From contig NZ_JBBMEX010000005.1 in assembly GCF_040096355.1 (NCBI RefSeq), positions 62,001 to 126,000 of the forward strand: 64,000 bases of DNA, written 5' to 3'. Position 1 is the first letter of the stretch; each line of letters opens with the position of its first letter. This document shows positions 51,083 to 59,508 of the stretch, piece by piece. Position numbers and translations under genes: made by a program. The stretch comes from Maccoyibacter intestinihominis (GTDB lineage: Bacteria; Bacillota; Clostridia; Lachnospirales; Lachnospiraceae). The notes beneath the pieces were generated by a model. It saw only the letters and a program-made list of their open reading frames with translations, was not told the origin of the DNA and searched no databases.

Positions 51083-52942
51083 ATGAATCTGATCAATATA
51101 GAGAATCTGACCAAGGTATACACGGAAAGAAAATTATTTGATAATACCTCATTTTCATTGCAGGATGGGGAAAAAGTGGGTGTCATTGGTATCAATGGAA
51201 CCGGAAAGACAACGCTTTTGCGGATGATCATGGGGGAAGAGGAGACCGATGAGGGAACTGTCACGACTGCAAACCATGTGGTGATGCGTTATCTGCCGCA
51301 GCATCCGGAATTTGAGCCGGAAAAAAGCAGTTTAGAATGTGTGCTGGAAGGAAATGTGACGGAAGAAAACCGTTGGTCTGTTGAAAGTGATGCCAAGGCC
51401 ATGATGACCCGGCTTGGCATTAAAGATTTTATGCAGCCTGCAGGACAATTATCGGGCGGACAGAGAAAACGTCTCGCATTGATATCGGTACTTCTTTCTC
51501 CGGCAGACATTCTTTTGTTGGATGAGCCTACGAACCATTTAGATAACGATATGGCAGACTGGCTGGAGGATTATCTGAAAAAATGGAGGGGCGCTCTTAT
51601 CATGGTAACACATGACCGGTATTTTTTAGACAGTGTGTGCAATCGGATCGTGGAGATTGATAAGGGAAAAATTTATAGTTATCAGACGAATTATTCGGGA
51701 TATCTGGAACTGAAAACCCAGCGACAGGAAATGGAAGCAGCCAGTGAACGGAAACGTCAGTCGATCCTGCGTGTGGAACTGGAATGGATACGCAGGGGAG
51801 CAAGGGCACGTTCTACAAAGCAGAAGGCACATATCCAGCGTTATGAGGAGTTAAGAGATCGTCAGGCTCCTGTGCAGGATTCTCAGGTAGAATTAAGTTC
51901 CATTTCCACAAGAATGGGAAAAACGACCGTGGAGTTAGAAAATATCTGTAAGTCTTATGGAGAAAGAAAACTGATCGATGATTTTTCTTATATCTTTTTA
52001 AAAGGCGACCGGGTTGGATTTATCGGACCGAACGGCTGTGGAAAGTCTACGTTAATGAAGATTATTGCAGGCATTATTCCACAGGATTCCGGGCAGGTTA
52101 TTATCGGACAGACCGTGAAAATGGGATACTATGCACAGGAAATAGCCTCAGAAAAAAATGAGGATGCACAGGAGATCAATCTGTCCTATATGGACCCGGC
52201 TCAGCGGGTGATTGATTATGTAAAAGATACGGCAGAATATATTCGGACTGTGGATGGAGTCATATCCGCAACAGTCTTATTGGAGCGTTTTTTATTTCCA
52301 CCGGAAAAACAGTACAGTCCGATCGGAAAGCTGTCCGGTGGAGAAAAGAAAAGATTAAATCTGCTTCGGGTACTGGCGACATCTCCGAACTTTATTTTGT
52401 TGGATGAGCCGACCAACAATCTGGATATCGCTACGCTGACTATCTTAGAAGATTATCTGGATCGTTATGAGGGCATTGTTGTTACGGTATCGCATGACCG
52501 CTATTTTCTCGATAGGACCATGAAGCGTATTTTTGCCTTTGAAGGAGACGGAAAACTAAGACAATACGAAGGTGGCTATACCGATTATTCTTTGAAAAAA
52601 TCAGCAGAAAAAGAAGCGGAGGAAGCAGAACAGGAAAAGAAAGCCGGTAATGGAGTAAAAACAGACGCACAGGTTACAAAAAAAGGACAGCGTACCCGTG
52701 GTCCTCAGAAGTTGAAGTTTACCTATCAGGAACAACGGGATTATGAAACGATTGAAAGTGAGATCGCCGCACTGGAAGAAAAAATAGATATGCTGGATCA
52801 GGAGATGGCAGCAGCTTCTACGGATTTTGTGAAACTCAATCAACTGGTAACGGAAAAAGAGGAAGCGGAAAATCTGTTGGAAGAAAAGATGGACAGATGG
52901 ATGTATTTAGAAGATCTGGCGGCGAGAATTGCGGAGCAGTAA
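51083..52942 (+). CDS. ABC-F family ATPase
   Basis: 619 residues, no membrane segments, two ATPase domains. First: GINGTGKTT, LSGGQRKRLAL, LLLDEPTNHLD. Second: GPNGCGKST, LSGGEKKRLNL, LLDEPTNNLD. A linker with RRGARARSTKQKAHIQRYEEL and a C-terminal coiled coil (about 545-619) fit the Uup/YdiF-like translation factors. Such proteins bind the ribosomal E site. A partial copy of its 3' end lies at 55229-55267. Confidence 0.92.
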   Translation: MNLINIENLTKVYTERKLFDNTSFSLQDGEKVGVIGINGTGKTTLLRMIMGEEETDEGTVTTANHVVMRYLPQHPEFEPEKSSLECVLEGNVTEENRWSVESDAKAMMTRLGIKDFMQPAGQLSGGQRKRLALISVLLSPADILLLDEPTNHLDNDMADWLEDYLKKWRGALIMVTHDRYFLDSVCNRIVEIDKGKIYSYQTNYSGYLELKTQRQEMEAASERKRQSILRVELEWIRRGARARSTKQKAHIQRYEELRDRQAPVQDSQVELSSISTRMGKTTVELENICKSYGERKLIDDFSYIFLKGDRVGFIGPNGCGKSTLMKIIAGIIPQDSGQVIIGQTVKMGYYAQEIASEKNEDAQEINLSYMDPAQRVIDYVKDTAEYIRTVDGVISATVLLERFLFPPEKQYSPIGKLSGGEKKRLNLLRVLATSPNFILLDEPTNNLDIATLTILEDYLDRYEGIVVTVSHDRYFLDRTMKRIFAFEGDGKLRQYEGGYTDYSLKKSAEKEAEEAEQEKKAGNGVKTDAQVTKKGQRTRGPQKLKFTYQEQRDYETIESEIAALEEKIDMLDQEMAAASTDFVKLNQLVTEKEEAENLLEEKMDRWMYLEDLAARIAEQ

Positions 52943-53002
52943 TGAAAATATATTAATATATTAAATTGATATTTTTGAGAAAATTTAAGGGAGACATTTT
53001 GG

Positions 53003-53031
53003 TTGTGGATTAAGGAAGTGTATGCTATTAT
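53003..53031 (+). promoter_or_regulatory. Promoter of the ATPase-nuclease cassette
   Basis: TTGTGG (53003-53008), 17 bases ending TGC, TATTAT (53026-53031); extended -10. Confidence 0.6.
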
Positions 53032-53142
53032 AGATATGGATTGCCATATATGAAAAATTGAAAAGTCTATATATTTTAAATAAATTAGTAGAAATTTCAC
53101 AAAATATTATATAAATTGTCATATAGAAAAGGTAGGAAAAAT

Positions 53143-54426
53143 ATGCATTTAAAAATTTCAAACGTTGGAAAAATTGAGAGCGCAACAATAGAAATTAACG
53201 GGATGACAGTGATTGCTGGCGAGAATAATGCTGGAAAAAGTACTATTGGGAAGACTTTATTTTCTGTATTTAATTCTATGAATAATATGGATGAGAAAAT
53301 TACTCAGGAAAGAAAAAATAGAGCTAGCTCAATTATTAATAGAACATTACAGGGAAAGATTTCTCATAACGTAATAAATGCATCGTTACGAAGAAGAAAT
53401 ATTAATACAGTTACAAGGGTGTTGTCAGAGACTATTATGGATTATTGGAATAGCGAGACAAAACAAAAATCGGAGGAGCTTATAAGGGAACAAATAGAAA
53501 AAAATTCTTTATTTGATAATCAACAGGATATGGAGGAATTTGTCTATGAGTGTGCAGAAAAGTTAGAAGAGTTGTTTACTATTTCTGATAAAAAAGTGAT
53601 GACAGAAGTGATTACTAGGTGGTTTAATAGAGTCTTTGAAGATCAAATATCTCCGTTGAAGGATGAAAAAATGGAGTCGGAAGTAGAATTGATTATTAAA
53701 GATAAAAAGGTTTTATTTACGTTTAGTGAGAATGTATGTACAGATTGGGATTCTGAAATTAATATTTTACATCAGGCATTTTATATAGATAATCCATTTG
53801 TGTTGGATTATCTTACAAGTTATTTAGGTACGCCTAGGATTACAGAAGCACATCTTATAAAATACCTTATAAATGAGCAAGAAGACATTTACGATAATAT
53901 TTTTGATGCTGTTGTAGCGAAGGATAAATTAAATGAAATATATAAAATTCTAGAAGAAGTAATAGAGGGAGATATTGAAACGAATCAGAATGGCGAGTAT
54001 TATTTTAAGTCAAATAAAGATATAAAACCATTAAACATAGTTAATTTGTCGACGGGATTAAAGTCATTTGCATTAATAAAACGTTTGCTCGAAGTTGGAG
54101 CTATAAAGGAAAAAGATGTATTGATATTAGATGAACCAGAAGTGCATTTGCATCCAGAATGGCAATTACTATATGCAAAATTGATAGTATTACTTCAGCG
54201 GGAATTTGATTTATCTATGATTATTACAACACATAGTCCATATTTTTTGGATGCTATTGATGTTTTTTCAACAAAATATAACGGGTCTATTAAACCTCAT
54301 TATTATTTGGCAGAAAATGTGGGGAATACTTCTTTATTACACGATGTATCAGATAATATCGATGCTATTTATAAAAAATTGTCGGATCCGATGCAGATGC
54401 TGGAAAATCTAAGATACAATAGTTAA
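53143..54426 (+). CDS. AAA15/OLD-like ATPase of a two-gene defence-type cassette
   Basis: 427 residues from ATG 53143, after AGGTAGGA; a frame 27 bases longer begins at 53116 with no good site. It begins with a strand, then Walker A GENNAGKST (26-34). After a helical insertion of about 250 residues comes a signature NLSTGLKSF, Walker B VLILDEPEVHLHPEW, and the switch ITTHSPYFLDAI. This is the SMC/ABC-type AAA15 build found in many phage-defence systems. Codons are much more AT-rich than in the neighbours. A PD-(D/E)XK-like gene follows after 12 bases. Confidence 0.85.
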   Translation: MHLKISNVGKIESATIEINGMTVIAGENNAGKSTIGKTLFSVFNSMNNMDEKITQERKNRASSIINRTLQGKISHNVINASLRRRNINTVTRVLSETIMDYWNSETKQKSEELIREQIEKNSLFDNQQDMEEFVYECAEKLEELFTISDKKVMTEVITRWFNRVFEDQISPLKDEKMESEVELIIKDKKVLFTFSENVCTDWDSEINILHQAFYIDNPFVLDYLTSYLGTPRITEAHLIKYLINEQEDIYDNIFDAVVAKDKLNEIYKILEEVIEGDIETNQNGEYYFKSNKDIKPLNIVNLSTGLKSFALIKRLLEVGAIKEKDVLILDEPEVHLHPEWQLLYAKLIVLLQREFDLSMIITTHSPYFLDAIDVFSTKYNGSIKPHYYLAENVGNTSLLHDVSDNIDAIYKKLSDPMQMLENLRYNS

Positions 54427-54438
54427 TAGGAATATGAG

Positions 54439-55080
54439 GTGTGGAACGTGCATAAGATTGATGAAGTACAAGGGAGTTTGGAAAAGGCATCGGAGGATAA
54501 AGATAATAAGGTATATATGGTTCATAGTCAGCTTCAAGTGTGCTGGTTTGACAAGGTAAAGGAATGGTATGTAAGTGAAAAGATTCCGCTGGCCAATCCT
54601 ACGCCTAAATCTAATGATGCCTTGTATTTTGATAAAGATGAATGTTTTTTTATAGAATTTAAAAATGGAAGAATTACAAATGAAGTGAATTATGAAGTTA
54701 ATAAAAAAATATATGATAGTTTGTTCATTCTATTTGATTTGCAATATGTAGATTGTAAAGGGAATGTCGTGAATTCTATTTCTTATACTAGAAAGAATAT
54801 GATATATATATTAGTTTATAATAAAGAAAACTATAGGAAGTTTGGACAAACAAGGCAGACTAAAGATGGGATAGACCGACAAAAGGCACGATTGCAAGAT
54901 TCAAATGGAGGAATATCACAATCATATTATAGAGATCAATTATACAAAACTACAAGAAGACTAGCAAAAGAGGAATTTATTTTATTTGGTCTTGATCAAT
55001 TTAAAAATTATCTTTTCAAAAATGTATATACATTTACAGAAGAAGAATTTCAGCAAAATTTTATTAATGCAAGAGAGTAA
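54439..55080 (+). CDS. PD-(D/E)XK-like partner of the AAA15 ATPase
   Basis: 213 residues from GTG 54439 (AGGA 7 bases upstream); GTG 54448 after GAGG is equally possible. A nuclease-like core is visible: SNDALYFDKDE (Asp60) followed by FFIEFKNGRI (Glu73-x-Lys75), then a long helix, as in PD-(D/E)XK enzymes. The C-terminal half is basic and helical. I do not recognise a named family. Close spacing and shared AT-rich codon use tie it to the ATPase gene. A nuclease role is an inference from the motif. Confidence 0.65.
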   Translation: MWNVHKIDEVQGSLEKASEDKDNKVYMVHSQLQVCWFDKVKEWYVSEKIPLANPTPKSNDALYFDKDECFFIEFKNGRITNEVNYEVNKKIYDSLFILFDLQYVDCKGNVVNSISYTRKNMIYILVYNKENYRKFGQTRQTKDGIDRQKARLQDSNGGISQSYYRDQLYKTTRRLAKEEFILFGLDQFKNYLFKNVYTFTEEEFQQNFINARE

Positions 55081-55225
55081 GAAGAAGGAATATAGTGGAG
55101 GAATGTATTCTTTTTTCTGCTATTATAAGTTTTTTGAAGAAGAATGCTATGATGCTTGGCACTTTATTGGAGAAGGGTGCTAGAATATTAAACATTTTAG
55201 TAACAAGACCAATATAGAAAAAATG

Positions 55226-55267
55226 TATGTTATGAAACAATTGAAAGTGAGAATTGCTGAACAGTAG
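55226..55267 (+). pseudogene. Scrap of the ABC-F gene 3' end
   Basis: 55230-55251 match 52741-52762 of the ABC-F gene (TTATGAAACAATTGAAAGTG with one change). The next bases match the gene's last codons (GAGAATTGCTGAACAGTAG against GAGAATTGCGGAGCAGTAA at 52924-52942). The 160 bases between the two are missing. A terminator follows, so this scrap may mark the original end of the ABC-F gene before the cassette arrived. Confidence 0.65.
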
Positions 55268-55296
55268 AATAATCTTTATGTATATATTACGATGTT

Positions 55297-55325
55297 AAAA
55301 ATGGAACACACTGTGTTCCATTTTT
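55297..55325 (+). terminator. Strong terminator downstream of the cassette
   Basis: AAAAATGGAACAC (55297-55309) pairs perfectly with GTGTTCCATTTTT (55313-55325) around a 3-base loop. A second perfect hairpin, GAAATGTA/TACATTTC, follows (55326-55348). Confidence 0.85.
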
Positions 55326-55449
55326 GAAATGTAGTATTAGTACATTTCAGAAATCTTAATAAAATCTTATAGAAACAGCAAAGAATAAAGAAGCTGCATT
55401 TGTTATACTTAATCAAAAATAAGATAACAGAAAAGTGAGGAATTTACAT

Positions 55450-55956
55450 ATGAAAAGAAAGTCAAACCACTTCACACAGCTTCTTTTTTTCGTTTATTTG
55501 CTGCTTTTGATCTGGATCATACTTTTTAAATTACAGTTTTCCATGGAGGCTTTGGACAGAGGAAGAGCCTTAAATCTCATACCATTTCATTATGGCAAGG
55601 GCATTGGAGGAGCATACCATTTCAAAGAGATGCTTGACAATGTCTTAATTTTCATGCCGATGGGAATCTATCTTCAAATGCTTCTTCCTAAGTCAAAATT
55701 TTACACAAAAGTACTGGTGATCGCCGGAACAAGTTTGTGCTTAGAAATTGCCCAATATGTTTTGGCGGTTGGACGGACTGACATCACGGATCTGATCACA
55801 AATACAGCGGGCGGTTTTTTGGGACTTGCCCTCTATGGTATCGTGAATCGACTATTAAAAGACAGGGCGAAAACGGATAAGTTGTTTTTTGTGATAGCGG
55901 TCGTTGTAAGTGTCCTGTTTGTCGGATTGCTGGCGGTGCTTCTTTTGGCAAATTAG
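55450..55956 (+). CDS. VanZ-like membrane protein
   Basis: 168 residues from ATG 55450 (GTGAGG upstream). It has four to five hydrophobic segments and the VanZ-family pattern ALNLIPFHY, FKEMLDNVLIFMPMGIYLQML, LEIAQYVLAVGRTDITDLITNTAGGFLG. VanZ itself gives low-level teicoplanin resistance, but most relatives have unknown roles. It precedes the LytTR operon, with its own stop 112 bases before that regulator. Confidence 0.88.
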   Translation: MKRKSNHFTQLLFFVYLLLLIWIILFKLQFSMEALDRGRALNLIPFHYGKGIGGAYHFKEMLDNVLIFMPMGIYLQMLLPKSKFYTKVLVIAGTSLCLEIAQYVLAVGRTDITDLITNTAGGFLGLALYGIVNRLLKDRAKTDKLFFVIAVVVSVLFVGLLAVLLLAN

Positions 55957-55980
55957 TGAGAAGAGAATCTTATTTTAGAA

Positions 55981-56046
55981 TTCACAACATAAAGCAATCC
56001 ATTCACAACATATGCCTGTCGTAAAAGGAGAATTTTACGATATAAT
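55981..56046 (+). promoter_or_regulatory. Paired LytTR-type operator and promoter of the regulator operon
   Basis: Two direct copies of TTCACAACAT at 55981-55990 and 56002-56011, start-to-start 21 bases (two helical turns). TATAAT follows at 56041-56046, 39 bases after the start of the second copy. LytTR regulators bind such direct repeats. The same pair with the same period is found at 58163. Confidence 0.7.
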
Positions 56047-56068
56047 TGTGGGGAAAAGGAGTGGCAAA

Positions 56069-56761
56069 ATGAAGATTGCAATATGTGATGATGAGGCTGC
56101 GATCACAGAATGGATGGCGGAAAAAATTAAAACAATATATAAGAATGCAGAGATATGCTGCTATTTATCGGGTGAAGAGTTGCTGGATTCCCAAGAAAAG
56201 ATAGACATACTGTTTCTGGATATTCAGATGGATGGCAAAGACGGAATGGACACGGCAAGGCAGTTGCGAAAAAACGGTGCAGATACCATGATCATTTTTG
56301 TGACAGCATTAGAAGAGTATGTGTTTCAGGCATTTGATGTAGGAGCATTTCATTATCTTGTAAAACCGTTTTCAGAAGAAAAATTTTTTGAAGTGTTACA
56401 AAAAGCAGTGGCACAACGAAAGGAACAAAAGAACGAGAAAGAAACGATCATCATATCGTCGAATGGGAAACATATCCAGATGATTCCTGAAGATATTGTG
56501 TATGCGGAAGTTTTTAACAGGAAAGTAGTCATACATACCATCCATCAGACCGTTGAGTATTATGGAAAACTGAAAGAGTTAGAAGAAAAATTAGGAGATG
56601 ATTTTTATCGTCCTCATAGAGCATACCTTGTGAATTTTAAATATGTCAGAAAATATGATGCCTCTAATATCTATTTAGAACAGGGGCAGGTATTGATGGC
56701 AAAACGGAATTATCCGAATTTTGTAAAACAATATATGCAATATAACCAAAGGAGAATATGA
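56069..56761 (+). CDS. LytTR-family response regulator (AgrA-like)
   Basis: 230 residues from ATG 56069 after AAAGGAG. The receiver domain (about 1-120) begins MKIAICDDEAAITEWM, has phospho-Asp in LFLDIQMDG and the Lys of YLVKPF. A LytTR DNA-binding domain follows (about 135-230: PEDIVYAEVFNRKVVIHT, FYRPHRAYLVNFKYV). The kinase gene overlaps by 4 bases (ATGA). It likely binds the paired sites upstream of itself and at 58163. Confidence 0.93.
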   Translation: MKIAICDDEAAITEWMAEKIKTIYKNAEICCYLSGEELLDSQEKIDILFLDIQMDGKDGMDTARQLRKNGADTMIIFVTALEEYVFQAFDVGAFHYLVKPFSEEKFFEVLQKAVAQRKEQKNEKETIIISSNGKHIQMIPEDIVYAEVFNRKVVIHTIHQTVEYYGKLKELEEKLGDDFYRPHRAYLVNFKYVRKYDASNIYLEQGQVLMAKRNYPNFVKQYMQYNQRRI

Positions 56762-58134
56762 GGATGGAGTTCTATTGGAAAATTGCAGCAGTGACAGAAA
56801 TCGTGCTTGAAATGTTTTTGATGGGATATTTTCTGTATCGTTTTACAAAACCGTTTTTAAAGCAGAAAAAATATGCATGGGGAATTGGAGTCATCTATCC
56901 GGTTACCATGCTTACTTTATATTTCATGCCGGCACAGATCAGTAATTTCGCAGCATACAGCATTGGCATTTGGCTTGCGTTTGTTGTTATGTGCATGATA
57001 GATCGAAGAAATTATAAACAGAAAATCTTTATTACCGTCACATTTTATGCGATACGCTGGCTGTCAGTTTATCTGGCACAGACACTTTGTGACGTGTTAT
57101 ATCAAAACATTGTATACACAACATATATGCGGGGACATGAAAATATGCAGCTCGCGCTATTTGTAGCAGTCAATCTGCTGGGGGTGGTATGCATTGCCGT
57201 GATTGTTGGACTAAGCTGTTATTTCATGGTAAATGCCTATGTTTACAAGGATGAAGAGATGACAGTAAAAGAACTGTTCATGCTGAGCACTCCGTCTGTA
57301 ACGGGGATGACCGGGTATGCCATTATGCAGTATTACCAGACTTATTACGAAAGTCATGCGGGAAACAGGGCAGAAAATATGTATAGCATACTTGCTATTG
57401 CACATTATACGATCTTTTTGATCCTGATCGTTGTTGTGATCATTTTATTTCAGAGTATTAAGGCAGGACAGGAAGAAAAATTGCAAAGCGAATTGCTTGA
57501 GACACAGATCGAGGATACCAGACGACATATCGAGCAGGTGGAAAATCTGTATCACGATATCCGAAGCCTGAAACACGATATGGCAAACCATGTTATGACG
57601 TTAGAGCAGTTGTATGAAAAAAATGAGATCCGGCAGGCGAAAGAATATACCGACAGTTTAAAAAATGCACTATATGATGCAACAAAACAGGTAAAAAGCG
57701 GAAATCCGGTAACAGATGTGATCCTTGTGGAATATCAGGAAAAAGCACACAAAAAAGGGATTATTTTTGAGAGCAGTTTCTTTTATCCGGAGAATGAAAA
57801 ACTGGATGCGCTGGATGTGAGTGTCATTTTAAATAATGCATTGGAAAACGCAGTAGAGGCAGCAGGAGCGTATAAGGAAAATCACGAACAGTCCCATGTC
57901 AGGATATGTTCTTATCGAAAAAGTAACGCCTATATGATAGAAGTGGTAAACAGTTTTGAGGGAGTAGTGGAGATGAATTCTGATACGGGGTTACCGGTCA
58001 CCCAAAAACAGACAAAAGGACATGGATACGGCCTGTCTAATATTAGACAGGCAGCAGAGAAATATTATGGTGGAATCGATATCCGGTATGAAAACGACCG
58101 CTTTCGACTGGTGGTCATGCTGATGTTGGCATAA
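56758..58134 (+). CDS. GHKL sensor histidine kinase (AgrC-like)
   Basis: 458 residues. Six or seven N-terminal membrane helices span about 1-240. A dimerisation helix with the phospho-acceptor segment IRSLKHDMANHVMTL follows, then a GHKL ATPase with NNALENAVEAA and GHGYGLSNIRQAAEKYYGG. This build senses peptides in Agr-type systems, but no agrB/agrD-like gene is next to it. It is coupled to the regulator by a 4-base overlap. Confidence 0.92.
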   Translation: MRMEFYWKIAAVTEIVLEMFLMGYFLYRFTKPFLKQKKYAWGIGVIYPVTMLTLYFMPAQISNFAAYSIGIWLAFVVMCMIDRRNYKQKIFITVTFYAIRWLSVYLAQTLCDVLYQNIVYTTYMRGHENMQLALFVAVNLLGVVCIAVIVGLSCYFMVNAYVYKDEEMTVKELFMLSTPSVTGMTGYAIMQYYQTYYESHAGNRAENMYSILAIAHYTIFLILIVVVIILFQSIKAGQEEKLQSELLETQIEDTRRHIEQVENLYHDIRSLKHDMANHVMTLEQLYEKNEIRQAKEYTDSLKNALYDATKQVKSGNPVTDVILVEYQEKAHKKGIIFESSFFYPENEKLDALDVSVILNNALENAVEAAGAYKENHEQSHVRICSYRKSNAYMIEVVNSFEGVVEMNSDTGLPVTQKQTKGHGYGLSNIRQAAEKYYGGIDIRYENDRFRLVVMLMLA

Positions 58135-58162
58135 AGACATTTTTTAAGTATTTTTTTGTGTG

Positions 58163-58227
58163 TTCACAACAGAAAACGGCTGCTTCACAACAATGTGGTT
58201 CATTGGGCAAAAAAGTATTCCGACAAT
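58163..58227 (+). promoter_or_regulatory. Paired LytTR-type operator upstream of the FlxA-like gene
   Basis: TTCACAACA at 58163-58171 and again at 58184-58192, start-to-start 21 bases. A -10-like GACAAT lies at 58222-58227, 38 bases after the start of the second copy, nearly the same geometry as at 55981-56046. Confidence 0.65.
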
Positions 58228-58322
58228 ATCTGTAAGAGAGCAGATTTACTCTGTAATGGATGTAAAATGACACATTCATTTCATACACGGAAGTGACAGA
58301 TATTTTGGAAAGGAGACCAATT

Positions 58323-59165
58323 ATGAGAATCAATGTTACAGACAGAACAGGTGCCGCACAGGCAGGCACCACTTTAAGGAACGGAGGAATGCAGTCAGAC
58401 TCTTATACGAAAAATATCCAGAGACAGATTGCAGACGCACAGCAAAAGTTACAGGACTTATCTTCAAATGAGGAACTTTCCTTAGAAGATAAGATGAAAA
58501 AGCGTCAGGAGATACAGCAGGAGATTACGAATCTCAATCAACAGTTAAGACAGCATCAGATGGAGCAAAGAAGAGAGCAGCAAAGTCAAAAATCTTCCTC
58601 CATGGATGATATGATCGCCGGTACGAAACATACATCCGCAAAAAAAGGCACGGGATTGTCACAGGCAAGCATGCAGGCGATCATTTCAGCAGATACTTCC
58701 ATGAAGCAGGCAAATGTGCAGGGAAGTGTAGCTGCCGGATTGAAAGGAAGAGCAGAAGTATTAGAATCTGAGATCAGGCAGGATGCCGGCAAAGGGAATA
58801 CAGAAAAGAAAGAGCAGGAACTGGCAGATATACAGGGAAAAGTGCAGTCAGCAACTGCACAGCAGATGTCAATGGTTGCCCGTGCAAACCAGGAGGTAGA
58901 AGAAGCCGCAAAGGTAGATAGCGCAGAGAATACGGAAAAAACAGAGAGTGCAGATAAAACAAACAATACAAATAAAACAGGAAATGCAGATAGAACAGAT
59001 AATGTAGATAAAATAGAGAATGCAAATAAAGTAGGCAATACAGATCGTGCAGAAAAAGAAAAGCAAAAAACGGAGAGTTCTGATATGGTGGAATCATCTG
59101 CAAAGCCGAATGAACAGAGTGCAACAGAACAGGTTGGTTATAAACCGATTGATGTTAAATTGTAA
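58323..59165 (+). CDS. FlxA-like coiled-coil protein with tandem-repeat tail
   Basis: 280 residues from ATG 58323 after AAAGGAGA. No signal peptide or membrane helix is seen. A coiled coil of FlxA type spans about 40-100 (IQRQIADAQQKLQDLSS, then EEITNLNQQLRQHQ-like text), with Gln/Ser/Ala-rich helical stretches to about residue 200. Then come seven 6-residue units (pattern N-x-D/N-K/R-x-x), encoded by an 18-bp tandem repeat. The paired operator upstream suggests control by the LytTR regulator. The function is unknown. Confidence 0.75.
   Translation: MRINVTDRTGAAQAGTTLRNGGMQSDSYTKNIQRQIADAQQKLQDLSSNEELSLEDKMKKRQEIQQEITNLNQQLRQHQMEQRREQQSQKSSSMDDMIAGTKHTSAKKGTGLSQASMQAIISADTSMKQANVQGSVAAGLKGRAEVLESEIRQDAGKGNTEKKEQELADIQGKVQSATAQQMSMVARANQEVEEAAKVDSAENTEKTESADKTNNTNKTGNADRTDNVDKIENANKVGNTDRAEKEKQKTESSDMVESSAKPNEQSATEQVGYKPIDVKL
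58929..59054 (+). repeat. 18-bp tandem repeat, seven units, inside the FlxA-like gene
   Basis: Seven in-frame 18-bp units encode NTEKTE, SADKTN, NTNKTG, NADRTD, NVDKIE, NANKVG and NTDRAE. A unit such as AATGCAGATAGAACAGAT is typical. Copy number could vary between strains. Confidence 0.8.
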
Positions 59166-59189
59166 GTTGGAGAAGTTCGAAGTTGCTCA

Positions 59190-59222
59190 TTGTGTGAAAT
59201 ACATAATTATGCTATAATTATG
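59190..59222 (+). promoter_or_regulatory. Promoter and palindromic operator of the Phd/RelE-type pair
   Basis: TTGTGT (59190-59195), 17 bases, TATAAT (59213-59218) with TGC before it. A perfect inverted repeat CATAATTAT-GCT-ATAATTATG (59202-59222) covers the -10 box, as expected for antitoxin autorepression. Confidence 0.7.
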
Positions 59223-59244
59223 CCATAGAAAGGAGTGAGCCAAT

Positions 59245-59508
59245 ATGCCTCTTATCATGCCTATTAAGGAATTGCGCAATACAACTGAAATTTCTAACAT
59301 TGCACATAAGCAGCAGGAACCTATCTTTATTACGAAAAACGGGTATAGTGATCTGGTAGTAATGAGCAGTGAATTATATGACAAATTCGCACGAATTAAC
59401 CGCATTGACCAGGCTATTTATGAATCTGAACAGGAAGTCTTGAATGGGGCAGAAGCAACAGATGCCAATATAGTATTTGAAGAACTGGAGAAAAAGCATT
59501 TTGGATAA
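59245..59508 (+). CDS. Phd/YefM-type antitoxin
   Basis: 87 residues after AAAGGAGTGAG. The N-terminal Phd fold reads MPIKELRNTTEISNIAHKQQ and EPIFITKNGYSDLVVMSSELYD. The helical C-terminal tail would wrap the toxin. The toxin gene overlaps its end by 8 bases. Confidence 0.88.
   Translation: MPLIMPIKELRNTTEISNIAHKQQEPIFITKNGYSDLVVMSSELYDKFARINRIDQAIYESEQEVLNGAEATDANIVFEELEKKHFG

Noticed and set aside
55103..55183. 26-codon frame after the nuclease-like gene, with GGAGG just before the ATG
   Set aside because: The ribosome site is too close to the ATG, the peptide has no recognisable pattern, and the region looks like decayed sequence.
58586..59124. Long - strand frames opposite the FlxA-like gene
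   Set aside because: Leu/Phe/Cys-rich shadows created by the tandem repeat and Ala/Lys/Glu codons of the + strand gene.
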